A stretch of 64,000 nt of DNA, from NCBI GenBank assembly GCA_032433765.1, contig JAVIAB010000051.1:79444244-79508243 (forward strand), written 5' to 3'. The notes beneath the pieces are model-generated. The model saw only the letters and a list, made by a program, of their open reading frames with translations, was not told the origin of the DNA and did not search any database. Below are positions 44,710 through 56,002 of the stretch, one piece after another. Source of the stretch: Megaustenia siamemsis (lineage: Eukaryota > Mollusca > Gastropoda > Stylommatophora > Ariophantidae). The first letter of the stretch is position 1. The number at the start of each line of letters is the position of its first letter. A program made the translations under genes and the position numbers.

Positions 44710-46410
44710 CATGACTAATAAAGACAAAAAAGCAGCAGGAAACGGATGTATTGCAAACAAAGAGGGAAGAATGCTAACAGACAACAAAGATATAATCGAA
44801 GGATGGCAGGAATACGTAACAGAATTATTTCATGACGAAAGGGACAAAAAGCCAGACATAAAATGTACATCCAGCTATAAGATCCTGAAATTTGAAGTAG
44901 AAAAAGCTATAAAAACAATGAAAAAGGAAAAGCAGCAGGACCTGACAATATACATATAGAGATGATACTGGCACTAGAAGATTTTGGCTTTGAAGTGATC
45001 ACAGACATATGCAATGATATATACCGCACAGGATACATACCAAATGAACTAAAAACATCAACTTTTATAGCATTGCCTAAAAAGAATGGTGCAGTTGAAT
45101 GCAGCGATTTTAGAACAATAAGCATAATGAGCGAGGTAACCAAAATTTTACTAAAAGTTATACAAGGAAGGATCCAGAATACAATTAATAATGAACTAGA
45201 CGAGCAGCAATTCGGATTCAAGAAAAACAGTGGGACAAAAGAAGCCATATTCAGCATGAGGACATTGATTGAAAAGTACATAGAAGTAAACAAACCAATA
45301 TATGTCTGCTTCATAGACTACACCAAAGCATTTGATAGAATACACCATGAGCAACTTATAGACTGCCTAAAAGATATAAATCTGGATGACACAGACATAC
45401 GACTGATATGTAATTTGTATTGGGAGCAAACAGCAATAATAAAATATAACAAAGAGAACTCTACACCCATTGATATAAAAAGAGGAGTAAGACAGGGATG
45501 CATCCTAGCACAAAGCTTGTTCAATTTATACACTGAGCAAATCTTTAAAAACTCAATGAGATGCCAGGCCTTAACATTAATGGGAAGATAATCAATAACC
45601 TAAGATATGCTGATAATACTGTTCTGTTCTACTAGCAGAAAATCCTAAAGATCTACAACAATTATTTAATGTATTAAACATGACAAGCAAAAAATATGGA
45701 CTAGATATGAATATAAAAAAGACTAAAACTATGATCATAAACAAAAAAAATGCTCAAGACCTACAATTAAATATCAAAATTGAAGGAATACATCTAGAGA
45801 CAGTCCAGAGCTACAACTACCTGGGACATACTATAACCAATGATGGAAAATGTAGAACTGAAATAAATAAAAGAATAGGAATGGCAAAAAGTAATTTCAA
45901 TGCCATGAAAAATATACTAACATCAAAACAAATAACACCAGGGCTGAAACTAAGAATAGCAAAATGTTACATCTTCTCAATATTCCTGTATGGTGCAGAA
46001 ACATAGACATTAGACCAGAAAACAGAACAGAAAATTGAAGCCTTTGAAATGTGGATTTACAGAAGAATAAGTAGAATTGGATGGAAAGAAAAGAAAACAA
46101 ACGAAGAAGTTTTAAAACAATTAAAAATGAAAAAAAGAACTACTACAATTAAACACAATTAGAGCAAGACAAATGACATTTTTTGGTCATGGTAAAAGAT
46201 ACAACAGTCTAATAAAAGTAATATTGGAAGGGAAAATACAAGGTGAAAGAGGCAGAGGCAGACCAAGACTAACATGGTAACATGGACGAGTAACATTAAA
46301 AGAAGGACAAGTCAGCCTATGGCAATCTGCACCATCAAAGCAAGAGACAGAGTGGAATGGCGCTCCATGGTAGCCAACCTTCGATGCGGAGAGGGCACGC
46401 AATGATGATG
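44710..46410 (+). pseudogene. RTE-like LINE, family 1, longest copy, inactive
   Basis: Extends further 5' than the copy at 7177: pre-RT linker (GWQEYVTELFHDE), then after a frame change near 44930 ICNDIYRTGYIPNELK, DFRTISIMSEVTK, CFIDYTKAFDRIHH and GVRQGCILAQ. The catalytic motif reads YADN (Asn codon about 45614-45616) and is followed by a small duplication that shifts the frame. The Trp of ETW is a stop near 46005. Ends RSMVANLRCGEGTQ and ATGATGAATG. No endonuclease. Confidence 0.87.
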
Positions 46411-46739
46411 AATGCATGCATCCAGGTCACTCTTTGCGTTCCCAGCATAACTTTAAATGTTCGAATAAGAGGCTTAACTTTCGACAAATCTCAGGCAATG
46501 TGTATTTATAACACCAAACACCCATGATGTCTTTATTACGCACAATCGTGTAAGATACACAACCGTCTGGTCCCAACAGTAACAACACGTCAATAAAACT
46601 AACCTATAGTTAGTTTATGAATCGTGCAGACGAATTGTCTATCCTCCATACATGGTGACCGATGCACATACAAGCAACATTATATTAGATCGTTATATAT
46701 TTTTATTGAAGGAATCTTAAGCTCTTTTCTTCTACCTCT
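46411..46739. other. Unassigned intergenic sequence
   Basis: No gene recognised. Confidence 0.4.
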
Positions 46740-47262
46740 TCCTCTTTTTTTTCTTCGTTTCTTCCTCTTAAGCCTTACTGCATCGAGGGGAGATATACAT
46801 GTACATTGTGGTCTTTTGCTCCTCAGTACGCCTCTGCTGCTGCTATGTTTTCTAATGTTTCTAATATTCCGTCAATCCATCTTTTTCGTGGTCGACCGTT
46901 GGGTCTGGTGTTCTCGCAACATTTATTGAAGACTCATTGTGTTGTTTTTTTTTATCTCTCTGGCCTTGTCACGAGTCCAAACCATTTTATCTGTTGTTTC
47001 TTTATATATTCTATGGCGGGGGTTGTTCCTAGCTTTTTTCTTAGTTCTTCATTTCAGATCTTATCTTTCAAGTTGTTTCCTGTCATTCGTCTAAAATAAC
47101 ACATTTCATCTCGGTAGAGGTTATTTTTCTTATTGTTATTACATCTAGGGTCCAGGACCTGCCATTGGTAGCACAACGTTGGGATGAAGATTGTATTGTA
47201 GAGTGCCGTTTTGCCCCTAGAGTTATTTGCTTGTTGGACAATAGTGGTGATAGCTGTCCAAT
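46740..47262 (-). mobile_element. LINE family 5, 3'-part, longest copy (inverted)
   Basis: The minus strand reads IVQQANNSRGKTALYNTIF, EMCYFRRMTGNNLKDKI, then IKWFGLV-like and GRPRKRWIDGILE-like residues in changing frames, to the CATCGAGGGGAGATATAC end. Confidence 0.75.
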
Positions 47263-47296
47263 GATTTGACAAGCTTTGTTATAAGCTCTGTTACAA

Positions 47297-47502
47297 AAAA
47301 AAAAGTACTTTACAGACCTTCAGCACATGATTTTTTGGGGTAATGTGGTCAGTATTACGCCCGTGCTGCTTTACTTTCCCAGAAAAAAATCCGGTACCCA
47401 TTTAAGGCTGGGTGAACTCGGAAGCCGTCGGTTGGGATCGAACCCTACCCCTTGTCCGTGGTAGTCCAGTAGTTCACTAACCACTGAGCTATCGCGGCTC
47501 CC
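47297..47502 (-). mobile_element. Main SINE lacking its 3' hairpin, with 11-bp target duplication
   Basis: The tRNA head and body are present; the CACGCCAAGTGGCG 3' part is missing and replaced by an A-run. TATAAGCTCTG flanks both ends (47280-47290 and 47503-47513). Confidence 0.88.
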
Positions 47503-47513
47503 TATAAGCTCTG

Positions 47514-48413
47514 ATGATTATCATAAATCAAATCATATTGAAGAGATTGAGGAGTAAACTTCTCGTCGAAACATCACCCAAGTTCTTCTTTGTCTAAACT
47601 AAGCCAAGGGTGCTAACTCTGACACATCATATAATATTTGTATTTCATTGTTACATCAAAAAATGTCGAACATCATGTTTCTGGACAGAGAAATGATCGA
47701 CTATAGTTTCCAGTGAAGATTGCTTATCTCCGCTTGTGAACTGCTCCATGCCATTGCTAGGCCATAAAAAGACATTGAAAGAATAAGTTGCAATACTAAA
47801 AAAAAAAAAGAAGAAAAAGTGGTATGGTGACAGCTTTACGTGGTAATGGACGAAACAAAAGTCGACGTTTCGGCCAAGTTTTTTTTAGTATTGCTATTAT
47901 CATCAGCTTTACAGCAGCTTCGCATCTCTACGCATCTTGGTGCATCTTGATGCCTTTACCTCTCAAAGAATAAGTTGTATGGTTGTTAACTATCAACCAG
48001 TCAATCAAGCAATCTCGTTCTTATCATTTCACTGCTGTTTATTTTCATCTAAAAACGGCATTTCAGTTCTAATCTAGAAAATGATGTATTGTTTATGGAT
48101 GAAGATGTCCGGAACCTAATACATTCCACTCATTCATAAAAGTGATATTGTATGGAAGGGGTTTCAATCTAAGACACCGTGCACACAAAACGTCAAATAT
48201 TTTAGCGAAATGTAAATTTTAATTAATGAAATCTTTTTTTAGCAGAATAAAGCTTGTTACTAAAAGATACAAGATTGACGAATCCGAGAGATTTCGGAGT
48301 GCGATTTTCTAACCACAACAATTTTAAACTTTATGATGCAGCTTCAAGTAATGACTTTGGATGTAAATTAGATGACATGTGTGCTTTTACCTTTCTGGAA
48401 ATATACACATAAA
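47514..48413. other. Unassigned, with a rearranged hammerhead-core repeat
   Basis: 47810-47960 holds GGTATGGTGACAGC, GTCGACGTTTCGGCCAAG (minus-strand half-core, lacking the CTGATGA side) and then CAGCTTCGCATCTCTACGC in the opposite relative orientation to 12.1 kb. The rest is unassigned. Confidence 0.5.
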
Positions 48414-48426
48414 TATCAGTGATAAA

Positions 48427-48602
48427 TTTAATGGGTACCGGATTTTTTTTCTGGGAAAGTAAAACGGCACGGGTGTAATACCGACCACATTACCCCAAAA
48501 ATAATGTGCCGAAGGTCTGTAAAATTTATGGTCACTAACACCATATTCCCTATACGCCACTTGGCGTGACGGGAGGGGGGGGGGGGGTACATTTTTTTTT
48601 AC
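48427..48602 (+). mobile_element. Main SINE, 5'-truncated
   Basis: Starts at GGGTACCGG, ends GGCGTGACGGGAGG and a G-run, T-run. TATCAGTGATAAA / TATCAGTGTTAAA (48414 and 48603) is the target duplication. This pattern (5' truncation with duplication) is typical of LINE-type target-primed insertion. Confidence 0.88.
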
Positions 48603-48859
48603 TATCAGTGTTAAACAACTATGCTTAGCGTTCACCCTTTAAGTTGGCGTGCATGTGTTGTGTCGCTGGTTTACGACACAGTCGCGATATGCGTCTCTAG
48701 GCCCGACATGTCTTTTTTGGGACATAAGTAGATTTAGTTGTAACACTTTTTTGTCCAAGTAGTGACTATTTTCGGCCTACTCCTTTCGACGTTTAACTGC
48801 CACGGATACTTTAACGTGCGTGAATGCACGGGTAGATATCTGATCTCACAACAGAGACC

Positions 48860-49118
48860 GGGAGCCGCGATAGCTCAGTGGTTAGTGAACTGGACTACCA
48901 CGGACAAGGGATAGGGTTCGATCCCAACCGACGGCTTCCAGGTTCACCCAGCCTTAAATGGATACCGCATTTTTTTTCTGGGAAAGTAAAGCAGCACGGG
49001 CGTAATACTGACCACATTACCCCAAAAATCATGTGCTGAAGGTCTGTAAAATATAGGGTCACTAACACCATATTTCCCTATACGCCACTGGCGTGACGGG
49101 GGTACCCCACTTTACTTT
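48860..49118 (+). mobile_element. Main SINE, complete, perfect 12-bp target duplication
   Basis: GGGAGCCGCGATAGCTCAG head, B box GGTTCGATCCC, and a GGCGTGACGGGGGTACC end. ACAACAGAGACC flanks both sides (48848-48859 and 49119-49130). Best reference copy in the window. Confidence 0.94.
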
Positions 49119-49175
49119 ACAACAGAGACCAGGGGAGAGGGAAAAACATGATAACACAAACGATCTAACATACAG

Positions 49176-49315
49176 ACAGCAAGTGTAAGAAATGGTATAC
49201 AAACATTCCAAAAATGAAAAGAATTAAAAACTGGAATAAATAAAAAAAACACGCAAGAGAAAATAGGTCAGAATGACACGAACTAAAGACCAGATGGAAG
49301 GCCTCTCCTGCCAGG
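49176..49315 (+). repeat. Dispersed segment shared with 41568-41690
   Basis: Same ordered strings (GTGTAAGAAATGGTA, AAACATTCCAAAAATG, GCCAGGACG). Lies directly before the 61-bp array. Confidence 0.6.
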
Positions 49316-49317
49316 AC

Positions 49318-50160
49318 GTAAAGAATCTATGTCTCTAGCCAGATCTTCAACAGAACGATGCATTCACCACAACCCATCTGAAAGAATCTCTGTCTCTGGC
49401 CAGATCTCCCACAGAACGTTGCATTCATCATAGCCCATCTGAAAGAATCTCTGTCTCTGGCCAGATCTCTCACATAACGTTGCATTCATCATAGCCCATC
49501 TGAAAGAATCTCTGTCTCTGGCCAGATCTCCCACAGAACGTTGCATTCATCATAGCCCATCTGAAAGAATCTCTGTCTCTGGCCAGATCTCTCACAGAAC
49601 GTTGCATTCATCATAGCCCATCTGAAAGAATCTCTGTCTCTGGCCAGATCTTCAACAGAACGATGCATTCACCACAACCCATCTGAAAGAATCTCTGTCT
49701 CTGGCCAGATCTCCCACACAACGTTGCATTCATCATAGCCCATCTGAAAGAATCTCTGTCTCTGGCCAGATCTCTCACAGAACGTTGCATTCATCATAGC
49801 CCATCCTGAAAGAATCTCTGTTTCTAGCCAGATCTCCATAGAACGTTGCATTCACTACAGCCCATCTGAAAGAATCTGTCTCAAGCCAGATCTCCCACAT
49901 AAAGTTGCATTCATCATAGCCCATCTGAAAGAATCTCTGTCTTTGGCCAGATCTCTCACAGAACGTTGCTTTCATCATAGCCCATCTGAAAGAATCTCTG
50001 TCTTTTGCCAGATCTCTCACAGAACGTTGCATTCATCATAGCCCATCTGAAAGAATCTCTGTCTTTGGCCAGATCTCTCACAGAACGTTGCATTCATCAT
50101 AGCCCATCTGAAAGAATTTCTCTCTCTAGCCAGACCCCCCACATAACGTTGAATTCATCA
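49318..50160 (-). repeat. 61-bp minisatellite derived from a LINE 3' coding tail (~14 units)
   Basis: On the minus strand each unit reads DLARDRDSFRWAMMNATFCE, the C-terminal motif of LINE family 6. The 61-base unit shifts frame by one each time, which gives mixed 60-85-codon frames. Confidence 0.92.
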
Positions 50161-50165
50161 TAAAA

Positions 50166-50226
50166 AAAGGTTATTGGGAATATGGTGTTAGTGACCATAA
50201 ATTTTACAGACCTTCGGCACATGATA
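50166..50226 (-). mobile_element. Main SINE, short internal fragment
   Basis: ATATGGTGTTAGTGACCATA and TTTTACAGACCTTCGGCACA only. Confidence 0.8.
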
Positions 50227-50676
50227 ATGTCTAAGGCACGTGCCGGTGGTTTGACACTCTCATGATTATGTAAGAAAATGTTACAACTTCTCTGGTTTAT
50301 ACAGAATCACAAACATAATCACCTAACCTCTGTGTGCTGTCTCTTCAGAAATATATCTTAAATCAGGAACAGTCTTATCTGTCTTCTCGGTACAATCCCA
50401 CCTAATCTTGTGAAAATTGTGAATGGATATAGGGCTCTGATAACCTTTCTGATGAAGAGCGCAAAAAAAAATAACTCAATAAATTTAATTGTTTATTTCA
50501 GATGAGGGAAATATTTAGTTAAACAAAATCCAATGTTAAATATTTTTCCAATGACGAAAATAACCTTGCTATCTTGGAGAAAGTCTTCAACCGACGAGCA
50601 GTAAATCCTTTTACCTACATAGATCTTCTAAAAAAACATTTTGTTTACAAATCATTAACATATTTTTCAATTTGAT
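50227..50676. other. Unassigned intergenic sequence
   Basis: No gene recognised. Confidence 0.4.
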
Positions 50677-50690
50677 AAAATAACAATAAG

Positions 50691-50941
50691 TAGTAAAGTA
50701 CCCCCGTCACGCCAAGTGGCGTATAGGGAAATATGGTGTTAGTGACCCTATATTTTACAGACCTTCAGGCATGATTTTTGGGGTAATGTGGTCGGTATTA
50801 CGCCCATGCTGGTTTACTTTCCCAGAAAAAATCCGGTACCCATTTAAGGCTGGGTGAACCCGGAAGCCGTCGGTTAAGATCGAACCCTACCCCTTGTCCT
50901 TTGCAGTCCAGTTCACAAACCACTGAGCTATCGCGGCTCCC
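50691..50941 (-). mobile_element. Main SINE, complete, perfect 14-bp target duplication
   Basis: Inverted full copy. AAAATAACAATAAG flanks both sides (50677-50690 and 50942-50955). Confidence 0.93.
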
Positions 50942-51008
50942 AAAATAACAATAAGTTGTGATTTAAAAAGTGTAAAATTGTCAAACAATTTTTTTCTTTT
51001 GTTTTCAG

Positions 51009-51607
51009 ATTCGAAAGTTTTCAAATTTATAAACACCGACGGTGAAGAACAATCAAGTTGTGTTGCTGCATATGTTCCCGAGAATCAAAGTCGGAGAAAA
51101 CGATCTGGTAGGTTATCGAAACGTTCTGGTAGGTTATCGAAACGATCTGCTAGGTTATCGAAACAATCTGGTAGGTTATCGAAACGATCTGGTAGGTTAT
51201 CGGAACGATCTGGTAGGTTATCGAAACGTTCTGGTAGGTTATCGAAACGTTCTGCTAGGTTATCGAAACGTTCTGCTAGGTTATCGAAACGTTCTGCTAG
51301 GTTATCGGAACGATCTGGTAGGTTATCGAAACGATCTGTAGGTTATCGAAACGATCTGGTAGGTTATCGAAACGATCTGCCACTGAAGACAGCCGCCAAA
51401 AGTTTCACCATGTCAAGGTCTTTTGTATCAAAGGACAAAAAGTCTTCCATTTTGTATCAAGAGAAAAAAGGTCTTCCATTTGAATATCAAAGAAATAAGA
51501 TGTCTTCCATTTTGTATCAAAGAGAAAAAAGGTCTTCCATCTTGAATCAAGGGAATAACGGTTTTCCATTTTGTATAAAAGAAAAAAAGGTCTTCCGTTT
51601 AGTATGA
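51009..51607 (+). CDS. Repeat-rich open frame after a splice acceptor (uncertain exon)
   Basis: A strong pyrimidine tract and TTTTCAG end at 51008. The frame then reads DSKVFKFINTDGEEQ..., then SRRKRSG (furin-like site), about 13 heptads of SGRLSKR type with regular Lys-Arg pairs, then TKDKKSS-like and SSILYQEKK repeats, stopping at 51605-51607. Dibasic-spaced repeats resemble neuropeptide precursors, but there is no amidation Gly, no signal peptide in view, and the repeats are also simple DNA minisatellites. More likely a minisatellite with a chance ORF; a real last exon is possible. Confidence 0.22.
51105..51385 (+). repeat. 21-bp minisatellite (~13 units)
   Basis: Unit GGTAGGTTATCGAAACGATCT with T/A, G/C and A/G variants. 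One unit (51336-51355) is a base short. Confidence 0.95.
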
Positions 51608-51875
51608 AAGAGAGGAAAAAAGGTCTTCCATTTAGTATCAAGAGAAAAAAGGTCTTCCATTTTGTATCAAGAGAAAAAATGTCTTCCATTTTGTATCAAG
51701 AGAAAAAATGTCTTCCATTTTGTATCAAGAGAAAAAATGTCTTCCATTTTGTATCAAGAGAAAAAATGTCTTCCATTTTGTATCAAGAGAAAAAATGTCT
51801 TCCATTTTGTATCAAGAGAAAAAATGTCTTCCATTTTGTATCAAGAGAAAAAATGTCTTCCATTTTGTATCAAAT
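51409..51875 (+). repeat. 29-bp minisatellite, left part
   Basis: Unit GTCTTCCATTTTGTATC plus AAGAGAAAAAAT/G. Irregular at the start, very regular from 51610. Split by the LINE at 51880-53675. Confidence 0.95.
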
Positions 51876-51879
51876 TTGT

Positions 51880-53675
51880 AAAAAGATGCTGACAACACCT
51901 ATACATCCAGTGGAACACCAATTCTAGACAAATCTGGATTAATGCTAACAACAAGCGCAGACATAAAAGCCCGTTGGCGGAACACTTCAAAGAAATTCTT
52001 AACCGTCCACTACCTCACAGTTTAATAGATTTTGAAGCTGAAACACCAGCAGCAGAATTAGATGTAAATTTAGATGACTTCACCTTGAGTGAAATAGAAA
52101 CCACCTTAAAGCTAATGACCAATAACAAGGCTGCTGGAGAGGATAAGTTAACAGCTGAGATCCTCAAGGCAATTGATAGCCATAATTTAATACATCTCCA
52201 AAAAATGTTCAACATCATTTGGAAAACAGAGAAGACGCCTCATAAATGGAAAAAAGGAATCATTGTTAAGATCCCAAAAAGGGCAATCTTAGAGATTGTA
52301 ACAATTGGAGAGGCGTGACACTTTTGTCAGTTGCCTCAAAATTATTCTGTAAAATCATCCTAAATAGAATAAAGGATTCAATAGATACAGTAATGCGTGA
52401 AGAACAGGCTGGGTTTAGAAAAGGGAGAAGCTGTCTGACCACATTTTCACTCTACGACTTATATTGGAGGAACACATTGAAAAGCAAAAACCTTTTGTAC
52501 TTAACTTCATCGACTTCAAAAAAGCATTTGATAGTATTCATAGAGATTCTTTGTGGAAAATTCTGAAGCAATATGGCTTACCATCAAAAATCATAAATAT
52601 TATCAAAGACATGTATGATGGTTACACATGTGCAGTTCGAACAGAGGAAGGACTGAGCGAATGTTTCCAAATAGAAACTGGGGTTAAACAAGGATGTATT
52701 TTATCGCCCTTGTTATTTGGAATTGTTATGGACTTCATAATGAAGAAATGCTGCACTGGTAATAAAGGCATCGAATGGATACAAGGAGACCATTTGGAGG
52801 ACCTGGACTTTGCTGATGACATAGTTCTCATCAGCAATCAGATAAAAACGATGCAGGAAAACACAAATGAACTATCATCAATAGCCAGCAAAATTGGGCT
52901 TGAGGTCAATCATGAAAAGACTAAAGTCATGAAAAGTTTAATTCCAACAAGTGACAAAATATACATGGAAAACAACCAGTAGAAGAGATCGATCACTTCA
53001 TCTATCTTGGAAGTCACATTGATCGAGAAGGGGATACGAGCAAAGAAATTAGAATCAGACTGGCTAAAGCAGCAATGTCTTTCAGAAGCCTTGAAAAGTT
53101 GTGGAAATCAAAACTCATTAGCACAAACACAAAACTTAGGCTATTCAAATCAATGTACTATCAACCCTTACGTATGCGTGTGAAAGCTGGAAAACAACAA
53201 GAGATATAGAAACAAAGTTGAACGCATTCGAAAATAAATGTCTAAGGAAAATACTTGGTATAGAATGGAACGAATTCAAAACAAACGAGGAATTAGAGAA
53301 ATCGCCAATCAACCACTAATATCTTCAGTAATAAAGAAAAGACGATGGTCATACGTTGGACATGTGATGAGAAGAGATAATAATCGAATAGCAAAGCAAG
53401 CCCTCATATGGGAAACAACAGGTAAAAGAAAAAGAGGAAGACCCAGGGAGACACTGAGAAGAACATTGATGAGAGAGGCAAGAGCAGCAGGAATCGGCTC
53501 CCTCAATGAGATAGAACTGCTTGCACAGAACAGAGACCGATGGCGAGATTTGATAAAATATCTTTAAAAGAAAACTGCTAGAACAAAAATTCATATAGGA
53601 GAAGGTGTATCTTGGTCTACGCCCTATGGGCCGGTTACGGCTCGAAAGGTCAATAGATAGATAGATAGATAGATT
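51880..53675 (+). pseudogene. RTE-like LINE, family 4, inserted in the 29-bp array
   Basis: Longest LINE here: pre-RT linker (PLPHSLIDFEAETPAAE, NKAAGEDKLTAEILKA), TLLSVASKLFCKIILNRI, EEQAGFRKGRSC, FIDFKKAFDSIHR, GVKQGCILSP, intact LDFADDIVLIS, YLGSHIDREGDT, TYACESWKTTRD, RRWSYVGHVMRRD, GKRKRGRPRE and a natural stop at 53567. Frameshifts near 52275, 52440, 52975 and 53155-53165 disable it. The 3' end is CGGCTCGAAAGGTCAATAG and an ATAG-repeat tail (53651-53672). The endonuclease is absent. Confidence 0.88.
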
Positions 53676-53972
53676 TTGTATCAAGAGAAAAAATGTCTTC
53701 CATTTTGTATCAAGAGAAAAAATGTCTTCCATTTTGTATCAAGAAAAAAAGGTCTTCCATTTTGTATCAAGAGAAAAAAGGTCTTCCATTTTGTATCAAG
53801 AGAAAAAAGGTCTTCCATTTTGTATCAAGAGAAAAAAGGTCTTCCATTTTGTATCAAGAGAAAAAAGGTCTTCCATTTTGTATCAAGAGAAAAAAGGTCT
53901 TCCATTTTGTATCAAGAGAAAAAAGGTCTTCCATTTTGTTTCAAAGAGAAATAAAGTCTTCCATTTTGTTTC
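53676..53972 (+). repeat. 29-bp minisatellite, right part
   Basis: About ten units of the array that was interrupted at 51880. Units here mainly carry the AAAAAAGG variant. Confidence 0.95.
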
Positions 53973-54109
53973 AAATATTGTTCCTGAGTTAGGCGCTTTT
54001 TATCACAACTTTCTCCCGCTTATTTTCATTGTTTATTTGTTTATTTTTGTTTCCTGTAGAAGCACTTTAATAAAGCTATAGCTATTCATTGGTAATTCAT
54101 GAATTTGTA

Positions 54110-54370
54110 AAAACGTCATTATACAAGTACAAACATCATTATACAAGTAAAAACATCATTATACAAGTAAAAACATCATTATACAAGTAAAAACTTTATT
54201 ATACAAGTAAAAATGTTATTATGCAAGTAAAAACGTTATTATACAAGTAAAAACGTTATTATACAAGTAAAAATGTTATTATGCAAGTAAAAACGTTATT
54301 GTACACGAAAAAACGTTATTATACAAGTAAAAACTTAGTTATACAAGTAAAAACGTCATTATACAAGTAT
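54110..54370 (+). repeat. 20-bp minisatellite (~13 units)
   Basis: Unit ATTATACAAGTAAAAACGTT with C/T and A/G changes. Confidence 0.95.
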
Positions 54371-54797
54371 ATACGTGAGATGACGATTTCTTTAAAGTAC
54401 GTATTTAGACGTACATTATCATACATGTAGTTTGGCATCTCGACAAATATATTGTACATTTTATAGTCATCTCGGATAGTTATTGTGTTTGGTATTCACT
54501 GAAGTCTAGAGAGAATAAACACTTTAATGAAATACGAGGCACAACTTGGACAAAAATAATGTTTGAGTAACAATTCGAAATATTATACATTTTCTGGTAA
54601 GATCCAATTAGTTGAAGGTAGATAGGGAACAGATAAATAAGTTCAGTGCTGCGGTAAAGCTGGTAGCAAGGAGCAGGTGGTGGGGTGTAACGTAGCAAGG
54701 TATGGTGACTAAAAAAATGGTAAAAGCTGTTACTATACCTTGTAGGAGTGAACGTTACACACTTGCTCCATGGTAGAATAGCTAGCACGTCCATCTA
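54371..54797. other. Unassigned intergenic sequence
   Basis: No gene recognised. Confidence 0.4.
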
Positions 54798-55312
54798 ATG
54801 TCAAAAACAACACCGGAGACTGGAACATCACTAACAGTAGAGTCTCTTTAACTTGACTGGCACATGATTTCGGATGAAACGAAAGCAGGCACAAAATATG
54901 TTGATATCAATTACCATTAATTTCATGTCAAAAACAACACCGGAGACTGGAACATCACTAACAGTAGAGTCTCTTTAACTCTTGACTGGCACATGATTTC
55001 GGATGAAACGAAAGCAGGCACAAAATATGTTGATATCAATTACCATTAATTTCATGTCAAAAACAACACCGGAGACTGGAACATCACTAACAGTAGAGTC
55101 TCTTTAACTTGACTGGCACATGATTTCGGATGAAACGAAAGCAGGCACAAAATATGTTGATATCAATTACCATTAATTTCATGTCAAAAACAACACCGGA
55201 GACTGGAACATCACTAACAGTAGAGTCTCTTTAACTTGACTGGCACATGATTTCGGATGAAACGAAAGCAGGCACAAAATATGTTGATATCAATTACCAT
55301 TAATTTCATGCC
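54798..55312 (+). repeat. 127-bp tandem repeat, four copies
   Basis: Copies start ATGTCAAAAACAACACCGG at 54798, 54925, 55054 and 55181. One copy has a 2-base insertion (period 129). Near-identical, so recently expanded. Confidence 0.95.
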
Positions 55313-55667
55313 AAAACATGTGGACGTCATTTTTTTTTTTACTGCAGTTACAAGAGTTCTCTTGATGTCGATAGTTTTGTTAACTTCTTTAATTCTTTCA
55401 GTGCGGAAGCTTTTCATCATTACAACAAAGGAGATTTCAGAAACACAATTTGTCATCATTTTAAGAATCAAACTACATATTTATATTTATCTACTATATA
55501 ACATATTATATATGAACTTTTAGATAATTGAACAAGGTATTAGATTTCACAATACCAAGATGATACAAGACATAAAAATAGAAATTGTTTGATGATAGTT
55601 TACACTAATCAAGATGAGAGTGACGCACTATGCGGCGAAACGTTCGGAAAGAGTTAAGTTTGCTTGA
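55313..55667. other. Unassigned, with a GAAACGTT motif
   Basis: 55609-55650 reads GATGAGAGTGACGCAC then GCGGCGAAACGTTCGG, superficially ribozyme-like but without a proper stem II. No gene. Confidence 0.35.
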
Positions 55668-55905
55668 TGGCCACGTTAGCGCAGTGGTCAGGAGCTTGAT
55701 CTAGCGAAGACAAAAGTTAGAGTTCGATCACGATCCACAGCTTCTAGCTTACACAGACAAAGATGAGTAGTAGATTTGTATTTGTTTCCGAGAAGGAGAT
55801 GCAGCACTTGCGTAATGCTGACTGAAAACTGTGACGATGGTCGCCAACACTGTAAGCTCTAACACGATATTCAGGACGTGCAGAGGTTTTCTTTCTTTAT
55901 TTATT
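55668..55905 (+). mobile_element. Diverged tRNA-derived SINE, related to the main family
   Basis: A box TTAGCGCAGTGGTCAGGAG, B box GAGTTCGATCACGATCC. The body keeps the order of the main SINE (GCAC..GCGTAAT.C.GAC, then ATGGTC.C.AACAC, ATATTC), suggesting a distant sister family. Confidence 0.65.
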
Positions 55906-56002
55906 TCAGCTTATTTAGAGATAACATCTGAAAATGTACACAACTGCATAGAGAGTAACGCGTGATTGTATAAGAGCACTGGCTTCTGAAAAATCAAGAA
56001 AT

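Noticed and set aside
55600..55650. Another hammerhead ribozyme near GCGGCGAAACGTT
   Set aside because: GATGAG and GAAAC are present but the intervening sequence cannot form stem II next to both.
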